This document shows positions 1 through 10,508 of a stretch of DNA of 64,000 nucleotides, one piece after another; within the stretch, counting starts at the first letter, position 1; every line of letters starts with the position of its first letter. Where the stretch lies: contig NZ_KB907214.1 of the NCBI RefSeq assembly GCF_000381885.1, positions 186,001 through 250,000 of the forward strand. The letters run 5' to 3'. The DNA comes from Actinomadura atramentaria DSM 43919. GTDB lineage: Bacteria > Actinomycetota > Actinomycetes > Streptosporangiales > Streptosporangiaceae. The notes below the pieces were generated by a model that had not been told where the DNA came from, searched no databases, and was given only the letters and a program-made list of their open reading frames with translations. The translations under genes and the position numbers were made by a program.

Positions 1-1
1 G

Positions 2-526
2 GCGGCGCTGCTCACCGCCGCGCGGCGGCTGTGGGCCGAGCGCGGCATCCACGGCGCGTCCCTAGACGACATCGCCGCGGCGGCCGGACTCACCAAGGGC
101 GCGGTGTACTCCAACTTCACCGGCAAGACCGATCTCGTCCTCGCCCTGATGGAACGCTGCACGGCCGACCAGGCGGGTCCGCTCGCGGGCGGCCCGCAAC
201 CCGCGCGCGCCGCGGACGGCACCGCCGACGACGACCGCGTCCCCGCGATGCTGCTCGTGGAGTTCTGGCTGTACGGGATGCGCGACTACGCGGCGGGCTG
301 GCGCGTCGCCGACTGGTGGGCCGAGCGCCGCGAGCGCCTGGCCGAAGGACTGGCCACCGAGGCCGGGGGCCACGGGGACGGAGACGACGCCGCCGCGACC
401 CGCGCCGCCCTCGCGCTGGCCCTGGACATCGGCGTCTCGTTCCAGCACCTGCTGGACCCGGACCGCGTCCCGGCGAACCTGTACGCCGAGGGCCTCCGCC
501 TCATGCTCGGCGACACGACCCCCTGA
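2..526 (+). CDS. TetR-family transcriptional regulator, 5' truncated by window edge
   Basis: The frame is open from base 2 and ends at TGA 524-526, so the true start lies left of the window. The first visible residues form the second half of a TetR DNA-binding domain: ALDDIA-like helix then GLTKGAVYSNFTGK, where the GxVYxxF recognition-helix signature is typical of TetR/AcrR repressors. The remaining ~150 residues would be the ligand-binding and dimerisation domain, which is rich in Ala and Arg and gives no hint of the ligand. TetR proteins usually repress a neighbouring gene or their own, but the adjacent gene to the right is convergent (stop 570), so the target is more likely to the left, outside the window. 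The family call is firm; the function is unknown. Confidence 0.85.
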   Translation, partial: AALLTAARRLWAERGIHGASLDDIAAAAGLTKGAVYSNFTGKTDLVLALMERCTADQAGPLAGGPQPARAADGTADDDRVPAMLLVEFWLYGMRDYAAGWRVADWWAERRERLAEGLATEAGGHGDGDDAAATRAALALALDIGVSFQHLLDPDRVPANLYAEGLRLMLGDTTP

Positions 527-569
527 CCACCCCCGCAGGGCCGCGCGCCACCGCGCGCGGTCCGCGGTG

Positions 570-1967
570 TCACTGCGCGTCGAGCAGCGGGATGTCGTCG
601 GGGCCGCCGTCGGGCTGCTCGGTCGTCGGGGGCAGCGACGGGTCGGGCGCCGGGCGCTCGTCGGGCGGCGTGGCCTGCGCGCCGGCCCCGGAGCCGGGCA
701 CGTCGTTCTCGTCGTCGCCCGCGGTGTCGTCGGACACGATGGGCGGCGGCACGATCGTGCCGACCTCGAGAACGCCGCGCGCCTGCGCGTACACCTTCTC
801 GAAGTTCGCGGCGTACGCGTTGTAGATCGCCGAGCCCTGCAGCGTCAGCATCGCCTCGTCGTTGTTGCGCAGCGCGTCGACCGTGTAGCTGTGGCTGCCC
901 GTCAGGACGACGCTGGTCTTCTTGCCGCCGTAGATCCCGTCGATGAGCAGGTACTTGGAGTGCGCCGGGTGCGCGCTGCCGCCGGAGAAGTAGTGGACGG
1001 TCGGTCCGCCGTGGAGGCCGGGCACCTGCAGCGCCTTCGCGACGCTCTCGCCGATGCTGCCCGTCGCGATGCGGACGTCGCAGCCCGCCGCGTCCAGGGC
1101 CGACAGCTTCCGCGCGACGGCCGTCCGCGTGAACAGCCCGCTGGAGAGCCGGATCTTCGTCCCGCCGACGCAGCTCACACGGTTCAGCACGTCCACGATC
1201 GGGTCGCTGCCCGTCTTCGGGAAGAAGCTGACCGAGCGGGAGCCCGACGTGACCGTCCGCCAGTAGTTCGTGTTCGGCGTCTTCTTCGCCAGGTCGTAGA
1301 AGTACGAGCGGTAGGCGCCGTAGAGCTTCGCGTCCGTCATCGTGTACGCGTCGTTGAACTGGTTATACATGCCGCCGGTCGCGTTGCCGGACGTCTGCAC
1401 GACCACGTTCTTCGAGTCGTAGGTCTTGGAGAACGCGTAGAACTTGTTGTGGTTCTTCGCCCACGTCTTGGACGACGCCCCGCGCGCGATGCAGCCCTCG
1501 TTTTTTGGGCACAGCGTGACCCACGACGACTTCGACGTGTTCGTGCCGAGCGCCTTCTTGAGCGTGGTGTACGTCTCGGGCTTCTTGCTGAGGGTGTCGG
1601 TGTCCAGGACGATCCGGACCTTCACCCCGCGCTGGTGGGCCTCGACGAGGTACCGCGCCATCGCGGTCGTCTGCAGCCGGAACAGCGCGACGTCGATCTC
1701 CGCGCCCTTCGGCGTGGCCCGGATCAGCTTCTTGATGTAGAGGTCCAGCTCCCCCGCCTGCTGGACGCCGCCGGTCGGCGTGTTGAACCGCGGCCCCTCC
1801 GCGACGTACGTCCGCGGCGTCTGCCACGGCGTCTGGGCCGGCTTGAGCCACTTCGGATTCGGCTTCGCCGCGAGCGCGGCCGACGCGCCGCCCGCGGCGG
1901 CGGTCTCCAGCGAAGCCACCGCGGCCGCGGTCAGCAGCCCTCCGACGACGAACGACAACGCACGCAT
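570..1967 (-). CDS. Secreted phospholipase D-like protein
   Basis: 465 aa from ATG 1967, preceded by a GGGGTGAGGG ribosome binding site; a frame-extended TTG at 1994 has no such site. Residues 1-34 look like a Sec signal peptide ending in Ala-rich sequence (ALAA). The body resembles the PLD superfamily: two phosphodiesterase half-sites, the second complete as HSKYLLID (H336, K338, D343) followed by TGSHS, the first reading HNKFYAFS (H173, K175) followed by SGNATGG but with Ser where the HxKx4D Asp is expected. The last ~60 residues are a Pro/Asp-rich disordered tail. PLD enzymes act through the two His residues, so activity is still plausible, perhaps an extracytoplasmic phospholipase or nuclease. 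It lies alone, convergent with the TetR gene and downstream of glpD on the same strand. Confidence 0.8.
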   Translation of the reverse strand: MRALSFVVGGLLTAAAVASLETAAAGGASAALAAKPNPKWLKPAQTPWQTPRTYVAEGPRFNTPTGGVQQAGELDLYIKKLIRATPKGAEIDVALFRLQTTAMARYLVEAHQRGVKVRIVLDTDTLSKKPETYTTLKKALGTNTSKSSWVTLCPKNEGCIARGASSKTWAKNHNKFYAFSKTYDSKNVVVQTSGNATGGMYNQFNDAYTMTDAKLYGAYRSYFYDLAKKTPNTNYWRTVTSGSRSVSFFPKTGSDPIVDVLNRVSCVGGTKIRLSSGLFTRTAVARKLSALDAAGCDVRIATGSIGESVAKALQVPGLHGGPTVHYFSGGSAHPAHSKYLLIDGIYGGKKTSVVLTGSHSYTVDALRNNDEAMLTLQGSAIYNAYAANFEKVYAQARGVLEVGTIVPPPIVSDDTAGDDENDVPGSGAGAQATPPDERPAPDPSLPPTTEQPDGGPDDIPLLDAQ

Positions 1968-2091
1968 GCGCGCCCTCACCCCATGAACAGTCAAGACCCC
2001 GTAAAGCCCCGCAGATTATCACCACGAGAGGCTTTGTTCATGATCTGTCACAGGTTGAGCAAAACCATCAACCACATCCGGACATGCCAGG

Positions 2092-2113
2092 AAAAACCGG
2101 CGGCACCACCGGT
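2092..2113 (-). terminator. Rho-independent terminator of glpD
   Basis: On the minus strand, 16 nt beyond the glpD stop, an ACCGG...CCGGT hairpin (2096-2113, about 7 bp with one wobble) is followed directly by TTTTT (2092-2096). This matches an intrinsic terminator and separates glpD from the PLD-like gene. Confidence 0.6.
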
Positions 2114-2128
2114 CACCAGCGGGTTCCG

Positions 2129-3865
2129 TCAGAGGGTGGGGACGATGTCCGGGGCGCCGCGGCGGTGCGCGTCCGCCTCCTGGTCGCCGTCCTGGGACTG
2201 CGAGGCGCGCTCGGCCTCGATCCGCTTGCGGTAGTACTCGATCTCGCGGTCCCGCTGCTCCTTGGACCAGCCGAGCACCGGCGCCACGAGGTCCGCCGCC
2301 TCCTCCGCGACGCCGACGCCGCGGTCCCACGTCTCGATCGAGATGCGCGTGCGCCGCGCCAGGACGTCGTTGAGGTGCCGCGCGCCCTCGTGCGACGCGG
2401 CGTAGACGATCTCGGCGCGCAGGTAGTCGTCCGCGCCGGTCAGCGGCTTGCCGAGGTCGGGCCGGTCCGCGATGAGGACGAGGAGGTCGTCCACGAGCGT
2501 CCCGTACCGGCCGAGCAGGTGCTCGATCCGCGCGACGTGCAGCCCGGAGCGCGCGGCGAGGCGGTGCCGGGCGTTCCACATCGCCTGGAAGCCCTCGCCG
2601 CCGACGAGCGCGACGCGGTCCGTGCAGGATTCGGCGACCTTGCCGTCCAGGCCGTGCGCGACGGCGTCGATCGCGTCCCGCGCCATGACCCGGTACGTCG
2701 TGTACTTGCCGCCCGCGACGAGCACGAGCCCCGGCACCGGGTGCGCGACGACGTGCTCGCGCGAGAGCTGGGACGTCTCGTCGCGCTCCCCGCGCAGCAG
2801 CGGCCGGAGCCCGGCGTAGACGCCCTCGACGTCGTCGTGCGTGAGCGGCGTGGTCAGCACCGAGTTGACGTGCTCCAGCACGTAGTCGATGTCGGCGCGG
2901 GACGCCGCCGGGTGCGCCAGGTCGAGGTCCCAGGCCGTGTCGGTCGTGCCGATGATCCAGTGCCGCCCCCACGGGATCACGAACAGCACGGACTTCTCCG
3001 TGCGCAGCAGAATCCCCGTCGCCGAGTGGATGCGGTCCTTCGGGACGACGAGGTGGATGCCCTTGGACGCCTTCACGTGGATCTGCCCGCGCCCGCCGAC
3101 GAGTTCCTGGATCTCGTCCGTCCACACCCCGGTCGCGTTCACGACCTGCTGCGCGCGGACCTCGCTGACCGTGCCGCTCTCCAGGTCGCGCACGCGCAGC
3201 CCGGTGACGCGCTCGCCCTCGCGCAGGAACCCGACGCACTGCGTGCGGGACGCGATCTGCGCGCCGAACGCCGCCGCCGTCCGCAGCGCCGTCATGACGT
3301 AGCGCGCGTCGTCGACCTGCGCGTCCCAGAGCTGGATCGCGCCGGTGAACGAGTCCTTGCGCAGCGACGGCGCGAGCCGCAGCGCGCCGCGCCGGGAGAG
3401 GTGCCGGTGGTGCGGGACGCCGCGCGTGCTGCCCATCTGGAACGCCAGCGCGTCGTACAGCGCGACGCCCGCGCCGAAGTAGCCGCGCTCCCACACGCGG
3501 TGCGTCGTCGGCAGCAGGAACGGCACCGGCCGGACGAGGTGCGGCGCGATCCGCTGGAGCAGCAGCCCGCGCTCGGTCAGCGCCTCGCGCACCAGGTCGA
3601 AGTTGTACTGCTCCAGGTAGCGCAGCCCGCCGTGGATCAGCTTGGACGACCGCGACGACGTCCCCGACGCGAAGTCGCGCGCCTCCACGACCGCGACCGA
3701 CAGGCCGCGCGTCGCCGCGTCCAGCGCGGCCCCCGCGCCGACGATGCCCGCGCCGACCACGACGACGTCGAACTCCTCGCCGCCGCCCATGCGGTCCAGC
3801 GCGGCCGCCCGCTCGGCCGGGCCGAGCCGCGAGCTGCCGAGGCCCGTCACCGGTGATCCCGTCAC
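2129..3865 (-). CDS. glpD: Glycerol-3-phosphate dehydrogenase (FAD, respiratory)
   Basis: 578 aa from GTG 3865, chosen because GGAGGA lies 3 nt upstream and the coding frame beyond it has no homology. It oxidises sn-glycerol 3-phosphate to dihydroxyacetone phosphate, passing electrons to quinone at the inner face of the membrane. The N-terminus carries a Rossmann FAD motif (VVVGAGIVGAGAAL, about residues 29-42), then the GlpD signature SSRSSKLIHGGLRYL and, near the end of the FAD domain, VAGGKYTTYRVMA. The C-terminal ~130 residues match the helical cap of the family. Length agrees with bacterial GlpD (500-580 aa). No glpF or glpK is adjacent; a consensus promoter sits 30 nt upstream and an intrinsic terminator follows, so it appears monocistronic. 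Confidence 0.95.
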   Translation of the reverse strand: MTGSPVTGLGSSRLGPAERAAALDRMGGGEEFDVVVVGAGIVGAGAALDAATRGLSVAVVEARDFASGTSSRSSKLIHGGLRYLEQYNFDLVREALTERGLLLQRIAPHLVRPVPFLLPTTHRVWERGYFGAGVALYDALAFQMGSTRGVPHHRHLSRRGALRLAPSLRKDSFTGAIQLWDAQVDDARYVMTALRTAAAFGAQIASRTQCVGFLREGERVTGLRVRDLESGTVSEVRAQQVVNATGVWTDEIQELVGGRGQIHVKASKGIHLVVPKDRIHSATGILLRTEKSVLFVIPWGRHWIIGTTDTAWDLDLAHPAASRADIDYVLEHVNSVLTTPLTHDDVEGVYAGLRPLLRGERDETSQLSREHVVAHPVPGLVLVAGGKYTTYRVMARDAIDAVAHGLDGKVAESCTDRVALVGGEGFQAMWNARHRLAARSGLHVARIEHLLGRYGTLVDDLLVLIADRPDLGKPLTGADDYLRAEIVYAASHEGARHLNDVLARRTRISIETWDRGVGVAEEAADLVAPVLGWSKEQRDREIEYYRKRIEAERASQSQDGDQEADAHRRGAPDIVPTL

Positions 3866-3894
3866 TGTTCCTCCCCGAGCGTCGCCTGCCCCGT

Positions 3895-3923
3895 TTCCTA
3901 CCCAACAGTAAGGAGAGGTCCAA
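3895..3923 (-). promoter_or_regulatory. Promoter of glpD
   Basis: Minus strand: TTGGAC at 3923-3918, 17-nt spacer, TAGGAA at 3900-3895. The -35 and spacing fit a vegetative (HrdB/SigA-type) promoter. Predicted transcription start is near 3888, giving a leader of about 23 nt with GGAGGA just before the GTG start. Confidence 0.55.
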
Positions 3924-4034
3924 CATCCCCTCGGGTGACGGCGTTCACGCACCCAGCCGCATGCGGACAATCCACCCCGCGCGACCGCGCGGGCACGCGA
4001 TGATGTCAGCCCACCGGATTGCGGGAGGAACGGG

Positions 4035-5981
4035 ATGGACGGCACGACGGCCTGGCGGGTCGCGGGATTCGAGGAGGTCCGCGAACTGGGCCGGGGCGCG
4101 CAGGGGCGCGTCGTGCTGGCCCGGCACGCCGAGAGCGGCACCCCGGTGGCGATCAAGTACCTGGACGGGACCGCCGACCTGGACCGGCTCCGCCGCGAGG
4201 CGCAGATGCTCGGCCGCGTCGACAGCCCGCACGTCACGCGGCTGTACCGGCTCGTGGAGGGCGAGCACGGCGCGGCGCTGGTCATGGAGGCCGTGAACGG
4301 GGCGTCGCTGAAGGCCGTCCTCGCCGAGCACGGCCGGCTGACGCCCGAGGCGGCGCTGACCGTCCTCAAAGGATCGCTGCTCGGGCTCGCCGCCGCGCAC
4401 GAGGCCGGGGTCGTCCACCGCGACTACAAGCCCGCGAACGTCGTCGTGCCCGCCGACGGGCGCAGCAAGCTCATCGACTTCGGCATCGCGACGCCCGCCG
4501 GGGCGGCGTCCGGCGCGGGCACGCCGTTCTACATGGCGCCCGAGCAGTGGAACCGCGCCCCCGCGACGCCCGCGACGGACGTGTACGCCGCCGCCTGCGT
4601 CTTCTACGAGTGCGTGACCGGGCACCGGCCGTTCGAGGCGGACGGGCAGGCGGCGCTGATGGCGCTGCACGGCACCGCGCCCGTGCCGCTGGCGGACGTG
4701 CCCGAGCCGCTGCGGCCGCTGGTCGGACGCGGCATGGCCAAGGACGCGGCGTTGCGGCCGCCCGGCGCGGCGGCGTTCGCGGCCGAGCTGGACGACGTGG
4801 CGCGCCGCGCGTACGGCTCCGACTGGGAGCACCGGGGGCTGCGCGCGATGGCGACGGCCGTCGCGGCGCTCGCCGTGCTGTTCCCGCTGACCGCCGCGGG
4901 CCTCGCGGGCGCGGCCGGATTCGGCGCGGCGGGCGCGGCCGGTGCGGGCGCGGCCGGTGCAGGAGCCGCAGGCGCGGGAGCCGCAGGCGCAGGCGCCGCA
5001 GGCGCGGGAGCGGGCGCGGCAGGCGCAGGAGCAGGGGCGGCCGGCACGGGAGTTGCAGGCGCAGGCGCGGGCGCAGCAGGCGCGGGAGCCGGTACCGCCG
5101 GAGCCGGCGCGGCCGCGGGCGGCGCGGGCGCGGCCGGCGGTTCGGGCGCGGCGGGCGCGGGCCTGTTCCAGGCGGGCGCCGTCAAGGTCGCGGTAGCGGT
5201 CGTCGGCGCGGCGGCCGTCGCGGGCGGCGGCGTCGCCGCCTACCAGGCCACCCGCTCGGACTCCGCGCCGCCGCGCATCGCGCTGCAGAGCGCGACCCGC
5301 TCGCTGGTGGACGAGCAGACCGGCCTCGTCGTGGACAAGGCGCAGTACGTGACCGTCAGCGGCCTCAAGGACCCGGCGATCCAGCGCCGCGTCAACGACG
5401 CCCTGCGCCGCCCGATCGACGACGCGATCACGCGCTACCGCGAGCACGCCGCCCAGCAGGGCCCGGCCTTCATCGCCCAGCAGCGCAGCGCGCCCGTCGG
5501 CTCGCCGTCGCGCCTGACGCTGCACGTGAAGACCGAGGTCGGCCTAGCCGGCCCCCGGCTGCTCTCGGTCGGCCAGCAGGTGGACAACCCGGTGAACGCG
5601 GGCGGCGGCCGGGACCCCGAGATGGTCGTCGTCACGATCGACCTGACCACCGGGAAGTCCCTGGCCGCCACCGACATCATGCGCCCGGACGCGCTGACCC
5701 CGGCGGGCCTCACCCGCCTGTCCCCGCTCGTCCCGACGATCGCCCACAACAAGTACGCGCCGCAGGACCCGGAGTACTGCCGCCCGTCGCTCGTCCACGA
5801 CTACGTGCGCGCCACCGAGTCCGCGCGCAGGGCGCTGCCGGTGCTGCTGACGCGCACGGGCGCGCGGTTCGGGTTCGCGTCGTGGTCGGAGTGCGCGTAC
5901 GGCGGCTGGAGCGCCGCGGTCCCCTACGCGAAGATCGCGGAGTTCGTCCAGCCGTCCGTCGTCGACCTGGCGCGCGCGTGA
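4035..5981 (+). CDS. Membrane serine/threonine protein kinase with extracytoplasmic domain
   Basis: 648 aa; ATG 4035 follows GGAGG by 7 nt. Residues 10-265 are a Hanks-type kinase: Gly loop GRGAQG (19-24), VAIK (K41), catalytic HRDYKPANVV (D130), DFG (D148) and the APE motif (MAPEQW). A hydrophobic stretch (about 275-300) leads into ~80 residues of almost pure Ala/Gly repeats (GAAGAGA units), then a second hydrophobic segment (about 383-403) and a ~245-residue C-terminal domain. That domain (KSLAATDIM near its middle, one Cys pair C-x-C spaced about 60 residues) resembles the DUF3298/RsiV-type fold, a call I hold loosely. The arrangement resembles PknB-type receptors with a sensor outside, but PASTA repeats are absent. 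The gene stands between divergent glpD and convergent guaB3, so the substrate is not indicated. Confidence 0.85.
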   Translation: MDGTTAWRVAGFEEVRELGRGAQGRVVLARHAESGTPVAIKYLDGTADLDRLRREAQMLGRVDSPHVTRLYRLVEGEHGAALVMEAVNGASLKAVLAEHGRLTPEAALTVLKGSLLGLAAAHEAGVVHRDYKPANVVVPADGRSKLIDFGIATPAGAASGAGTPFYMAPEQWNRAPATPATDVYAAACVFYECVTGHRPFEADGQAALMALHGTAPVPLADVPEPLRPLVGRGMAKDAALRPPGAAAFAAELDDVARRAYGSDWEHRGLRAMATAVAALAVLFPLTAAGLAGAAGFGAAGAAGAGAAGAGAAGAGAAGAGAAGAGAGAAGAGAGAAGTGVAGAGAGAAGAGAGTAGAGAAAGGAGAAGGSGAAGAGLFQAGAVKVAVAVVGAAAVAGGGVAAYQATRSDSAPPRIALQSATRSLVDEQTGLVVDKAQYVTVSGLKDPAIQRRVNDALRRPIDDAITRYREHAAQQGPAFIAQQRSAPVGSPSRLTLHVKTEVGLAGPRLLSVGQQVDNPVNAGGGRDPEMVVVTIDLTTGKSLAATDIMRPDALTPAGLTRLSPLVPTIAHNKYAPQDPEYCRPSLVHDYVRATESARRALPVLLTRTGARFGFASWSECAYGGWSAAVPYAKIAEFVQPSVVDLARA

Positions 5982-5988
5982 CCCGCCG

Positions 5989-7107
5989 TCAGCCGCCCGG
6001 GGCGACGACGACCTGCACGCGCTGGAACTCCTTCAGCTCCGTGTAGCCGGACGTCGCCATCGCGCGCCGCAGCGACCCGATCAGGTTCATCGACCCGTCC
6101 GCGACCCGCGACGGCCCGTACAGGATCTGCTCCATCGTCCCGATCGTGCCCAGCGCCAGCCGGGTGCCGCGCGGCACGTCCGGGTGGTGCGCCTCGCTGC
6201 CCCAGTGGTAGCCCTGGCCGGGCGCCTCGGTGGACCGCGCGAACGGCGAGCCGACCATCACCGCGTCCGACCCGCACGCGAACGCCTTGGCGATGTCGCC
6301 GCTGTTGGTCATGCCGCCGTCCGCGATGACGTGGACGTACCGGCCGCCGGACTCGTCCATGTAGTCGCGGCGCGCGGCGGCGACGTCCGCGACGGCCGTC
6401 GCCATCGGCACCGCGACGCCGAGGACGGTCCGCGTGGTGTGCCCCGACCCGCCGCCGAACCCGACGAGCACGCCCGCCGCGCCGGTGCGCATCAGGTGCA
6501 GCGCCGCCGTGTACGTCGAGCAGCCGCCGACGATCACCGGGACGTCGAGGTCGTAGATGAACTGCTTGAGGTTCAGCGGCTCCGCGCGCGACGACACGTG
6601 CTCGGCGGACACCGTCGTCCCCCGGATGACGAAGATGTCCGCCCCGGCGTCGATGACGGCCTTGTGGAACTGCGCGGTCCGCTGCGGCGACAGCGCCGCC
6701 GCGACCGTCACGCCCGCCGACCGGATCTCCTCGATGCGCCGCCCGATCAGCTCCTCGCGGATCGGGGAGGCGTAGATCTCCTGGAGCCGCCGCGTGGCGC
6801 GGTCGTCGTCCAGCGAGGCGATCTCCGCGAGCAGCGGCTCGGGGTCCTCGTACCGCGTCCACAGCCCTTCGAGGTCGAGGACGGCGAGCCCGCCGTGCCG
6901 CCCGACCGCGATGGCCGTCGCCGGGCTGACGACGCTGTCCATCGGCGCGACGACCAGCGGCATCTCGAACCGGTAGGCGTCGATCTGCCAGGCGACGCTG
7001 ACCTCCTCGGGGTCGCGCGTGCGGCGCGACGGCACGATGCCGATGTCGTCGAACGCGTACGCCCGGCGCCCGCTCTTGCCGCGCCCGATCTCCACCTCAG
7101 CAGCCAC
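5989..7107 (-). CDS. guaB3: GuaB3-family IMP dehydrogenase-like protein
   Basis: 372 aa. A single (beta/alpha)8 IMPDH-type barrel with no CBS insert: nucleotide-binding elements VVAPMDSVVSPATA (53-66), the phosphate-binding ADGGMTNSGDIAKA and VMVGSPFA segments are all present. At the active-site loop the sequence reads GGGSGHTTR (219-226 region), so the catalytic Cys of GuaB (GSICTTR) is replaced by His223. This is the GuaB3 subfamily that travels with guaB in actinobacteria; its reaction in them is not settled as far as I know. It lies 107 nt downstream of guaB on the same strand, probably co-transcribed, and ends 7 nt from the convergent kinase gene. Confidence 0.92.
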   Translation of the reverse strand: MAAEVEIGRGKSGRRAYAFDDIGIVPSRRTRDPEEVSVAWQIDAYRFEMPLVVAPMDSVVSPATAIAVGRHGGLAVLDLEGLWTRYEDPEPLLAEIASLDDDRATRRLQEIYASPIREELIGRRIEEIRSAGVTVAAALSPQRTAQFHKAVIDAGADIFVIRGTTVSAEHVSSRAEPLNLKQFIYDLDVPVIVGGCSTYTAALHLMRTGAAGVLVGFGGGSGHTTRTVLGVAVPMATAVADVAAARRDYMDESGGRYVHVIADGGMTNSGDIAKAFACGSDAVMVGSPFARSTEAPGQGYHWGSEAHHPDVPRGTRLALGTIGTMEQILYGPSRVADGSMNLIGSLRRAMATSGYTELKEFQRVQVVVAPGG

Positions 7108-7214
7108 TGCCCTGTTTCCCTCTCCCGCGTCGTGCAGGTCCGGCGGGAGTCATTCCCGCTCGAAAGCCCGTTCAGTGCCTTGGAACCGCAAGGCCCCGCG
7201 CAGCTTACGTCAGG

Positions 7215-9078
<1,864 letters not shown>

Positions 9079-9468
9079 GTGCATGACGACGCTCCGCCCG
9101 ACCCGTTCGCGGGAGACCCGGAGGACCCGGCCGCCTCGCTCGGCGACCCCGGCGACGACGCCTCCCCGCTCAGCCTGACCGAGCGGGAGGACGTCCTGGC
9201 CGACCTCGCCGACCTGGAGGTCTTCCGCGCGCTGCTCGAACCGCTCGGCGTCCGGGGCCTCACCGTCGACTGCGGCGACTGCGGCCGCACGCACTACATC
9301 GACTGGGAGCTCCTGCACGGCAACCTGCGGCACCTGCTCGACGAGGGGCTGCCGCGCGTCCACGAACCCGCCCTGTCCCCGGACCCGGTGGACTACGTGA
9401 GCTGGGAGTACGCGCGCGGCTACGTCGACGGCGTCATCGACAGCGAGGAGGGGCGCGACACGCCCTGA
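9079..9468 (+). CDS. DUF5319 family protein
   Basis: 129 aa from GTG 9079 (no in-frame ATG). Acidic N-terminal 35 residues rich in Asp/Pro/Gly, then a compact domain with LTVDCGDCGRTHYIDW, a CxxC-type pair followed by His, and a C-terminal DYVSWEYARGYVDGVIDS. This matches the small DUF5319 family found next to guaB and the sigma-D locus in actinobacteria (Rv3412 in M. tuberculosis, from memory of that neighbourhood). The Cys/His set suggests a metal site, which is an inference. The function is unknown. It is convergent with rsdA, the two stop codons sharing one palindrome. Confidence 0.85.
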   Translation: MHDDAPPDPFAGDPEDPAASLGDPGDDASPLSLTEREDVLADLADLEVFRALLEPLGVRGLTVDCGDCGRTHYIDWELLHGNLRHLLDEGLPRVHEPALSPDPVDYVSWEYARGYVDGVIDSEEGRDTP

Positions 9469-9480
9469 CCCGCGGGTCAG
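9465..9480. repeat. 16-bp perfect palindrome spanning two convergent stop codons
   Basis: CTGACCCGCGGGTCAG is a perfect palindrome that contains the TGA of the DUF5319 gene (9466-9468) and, on the other strand, the TGA of rsdA (9477-9479). As RNA it would form a short hairpin in both directions; its terminator strength would be limited because no T-tract follows. Confidence 0.7.
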
Positions 9481-10508
9481 AAGCCGGGCAGCCCGAGCCC
9501 CCGCTCGACCTGCCGGCGGATGTCGTCGACCGTCCCGATCGGGTCGCGGACGATCGGCGGCGGCTGGACCTTCTGGCGGCGCTTGCGGGACGAGCCGCCG
9601 CCGGGGTTCAGCAGGTCGTTCAGCCCGTCGCGGATGCCGCCGATCGGGTCCTGCGCGGACCGGCGCCCGCTCGGGCGGCCGTCGTTCGGCGCGCGGCGCG
9701 GCGGCCGGGTCGTCTCCGGCGGCACCCCGAGCTTGATCACGCCGACGGACGTGTCGTCCGACGCGCGCGGGTCCCCGGCGGACGGCGGCGCGCCGCCCGC
9801 GATGATCGGCAAGAGCGAGCGGCAGGCGTCCAGCCCGCCGTGCGCGGCGGCGGCCGCGACGCCGGTGCTGGCCAGCATCCCGGCCGCGACGCCGAGCGCC
9901 ACGATCGTGCTGGGGCCGCCGCGCCGCCGGCCGCGCCGGGGCGCGGGCGGGTCCACGACGGCGGGGTCGCGGGCGGGCTCGGCGGGCTCGGCGTCGGCGG
10001 GCGCGCCGGAGTCGGGGTCCGCGCCGCGGGCGGCGCCGAACGCGCGCGAGCCCTCGCCGGGCGCGCGGGACGGCCCGGCGGCCGCGGCGGCCGGATCGAC
10101 GGCGGCCGGGTCGACGGCGGGGCGCGCGTCGGCGGGCCGCGGCGCGAAGCGCGGGCGCGCGGGCGAGACATCGGGCGCCGCGACGCCGAAGGGCGGCGTC
10201 GCGTCCGGGACGGCGTGCAGCGGCGGCTGCTCGTCCACGTCGGCGATGAGCGCGCCCAGCATCCGCACGGCGGGGTCGTTCAGCGTCTCCGCGCCGAACC
10301 CCTCAGAGTCGGCAGCGCGCCGTCCCCCGAGGGCGTCGAGCAGCGCGTCCGTGCGCGCCAGTTCCCCCGCCGCCACGCCCGGCAGCTTGATCACCGTGCC
10401 GCCCGCGCCGGTCGCTCGGGCACGGCGGCCGGCCGGCACGCCCAGGATTCCGGCCGCGGAACTCGAAGGCTCGGGCGGATCCGGGGCGCCAGGGCTCCGT
10501 CCCGTCAA
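9477..10508 (-). CDS. rsdA: Anti-sigma-D factor RsdA-like membrane protein
   Basis: 343 aa. It begins with TTG at 10508 inside the TTGA overlap with the sigD stop; GAGGAG 8 nt upstream supports this rare start. Residues 40-90 contain [12 protein letters not shown] and [15 protein letters not shown], matching the N-terminal sigma-binding region of RsdA. A Pro/Ala-rich linker (about 95-200) leads through an Arg-rich cluster (RRGRRRGG) to one membrane helix (about 207-227), then a Pro-rich, basic extracytoplasmic tail. In M. tuberculosis RsdA holds sigma D and is destroyed by proteolysis to free it; the same one-pass layout and direct translational coupling to the sigma gene are seen here. A GTG at residue 39 is an alternative start. 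Confidence 0.85.
   Translation of the reverse strand: MTGRSPGAPDPPEPSSSAAGILGVPAGRRARATGAGGTVIKLPGVAAGELARTDALLDALGGRRAADSEGFGAETLNDPAVRMLGALIADVDEQPPLHAVPDATPPFGVAAPDVSPARPRFAPRPADARPAVDPAAVDPAAAAAGPSRAPGEGSRAFGAARGADPDSGAPADAEPAEPARDPAVVDPPAPRRGRRRGGPSTIVALGVAAGMLASTGVAAAAAHGGLDACRSLLPIIAGGAPPSAGDPRASDDTSVGVIKLGVPPETTRPPRRAPNDGRPSGRRSAQDPIGGIRDGLNDLLNPGGGSSRKRRQKVQPPPIVRDPIGTVDDIRRQVERGLGLPGF

Noticed and set aside
2129-4369. Longer glpD reading from 4369 (746 aa)
   Set aside because: The extra 168 residues precede the promoter and GGAGGA site and have no GlpD homology; GTG 3865 is the supported start.
4604-5185. Minus-strand frame encoding long Ala-Pro repeats opposite the kinase
   Set aside because: It is the antisense reading of the Ala/Gly repeat of the kinase gene, whose motifs prove the plus strand is coding.
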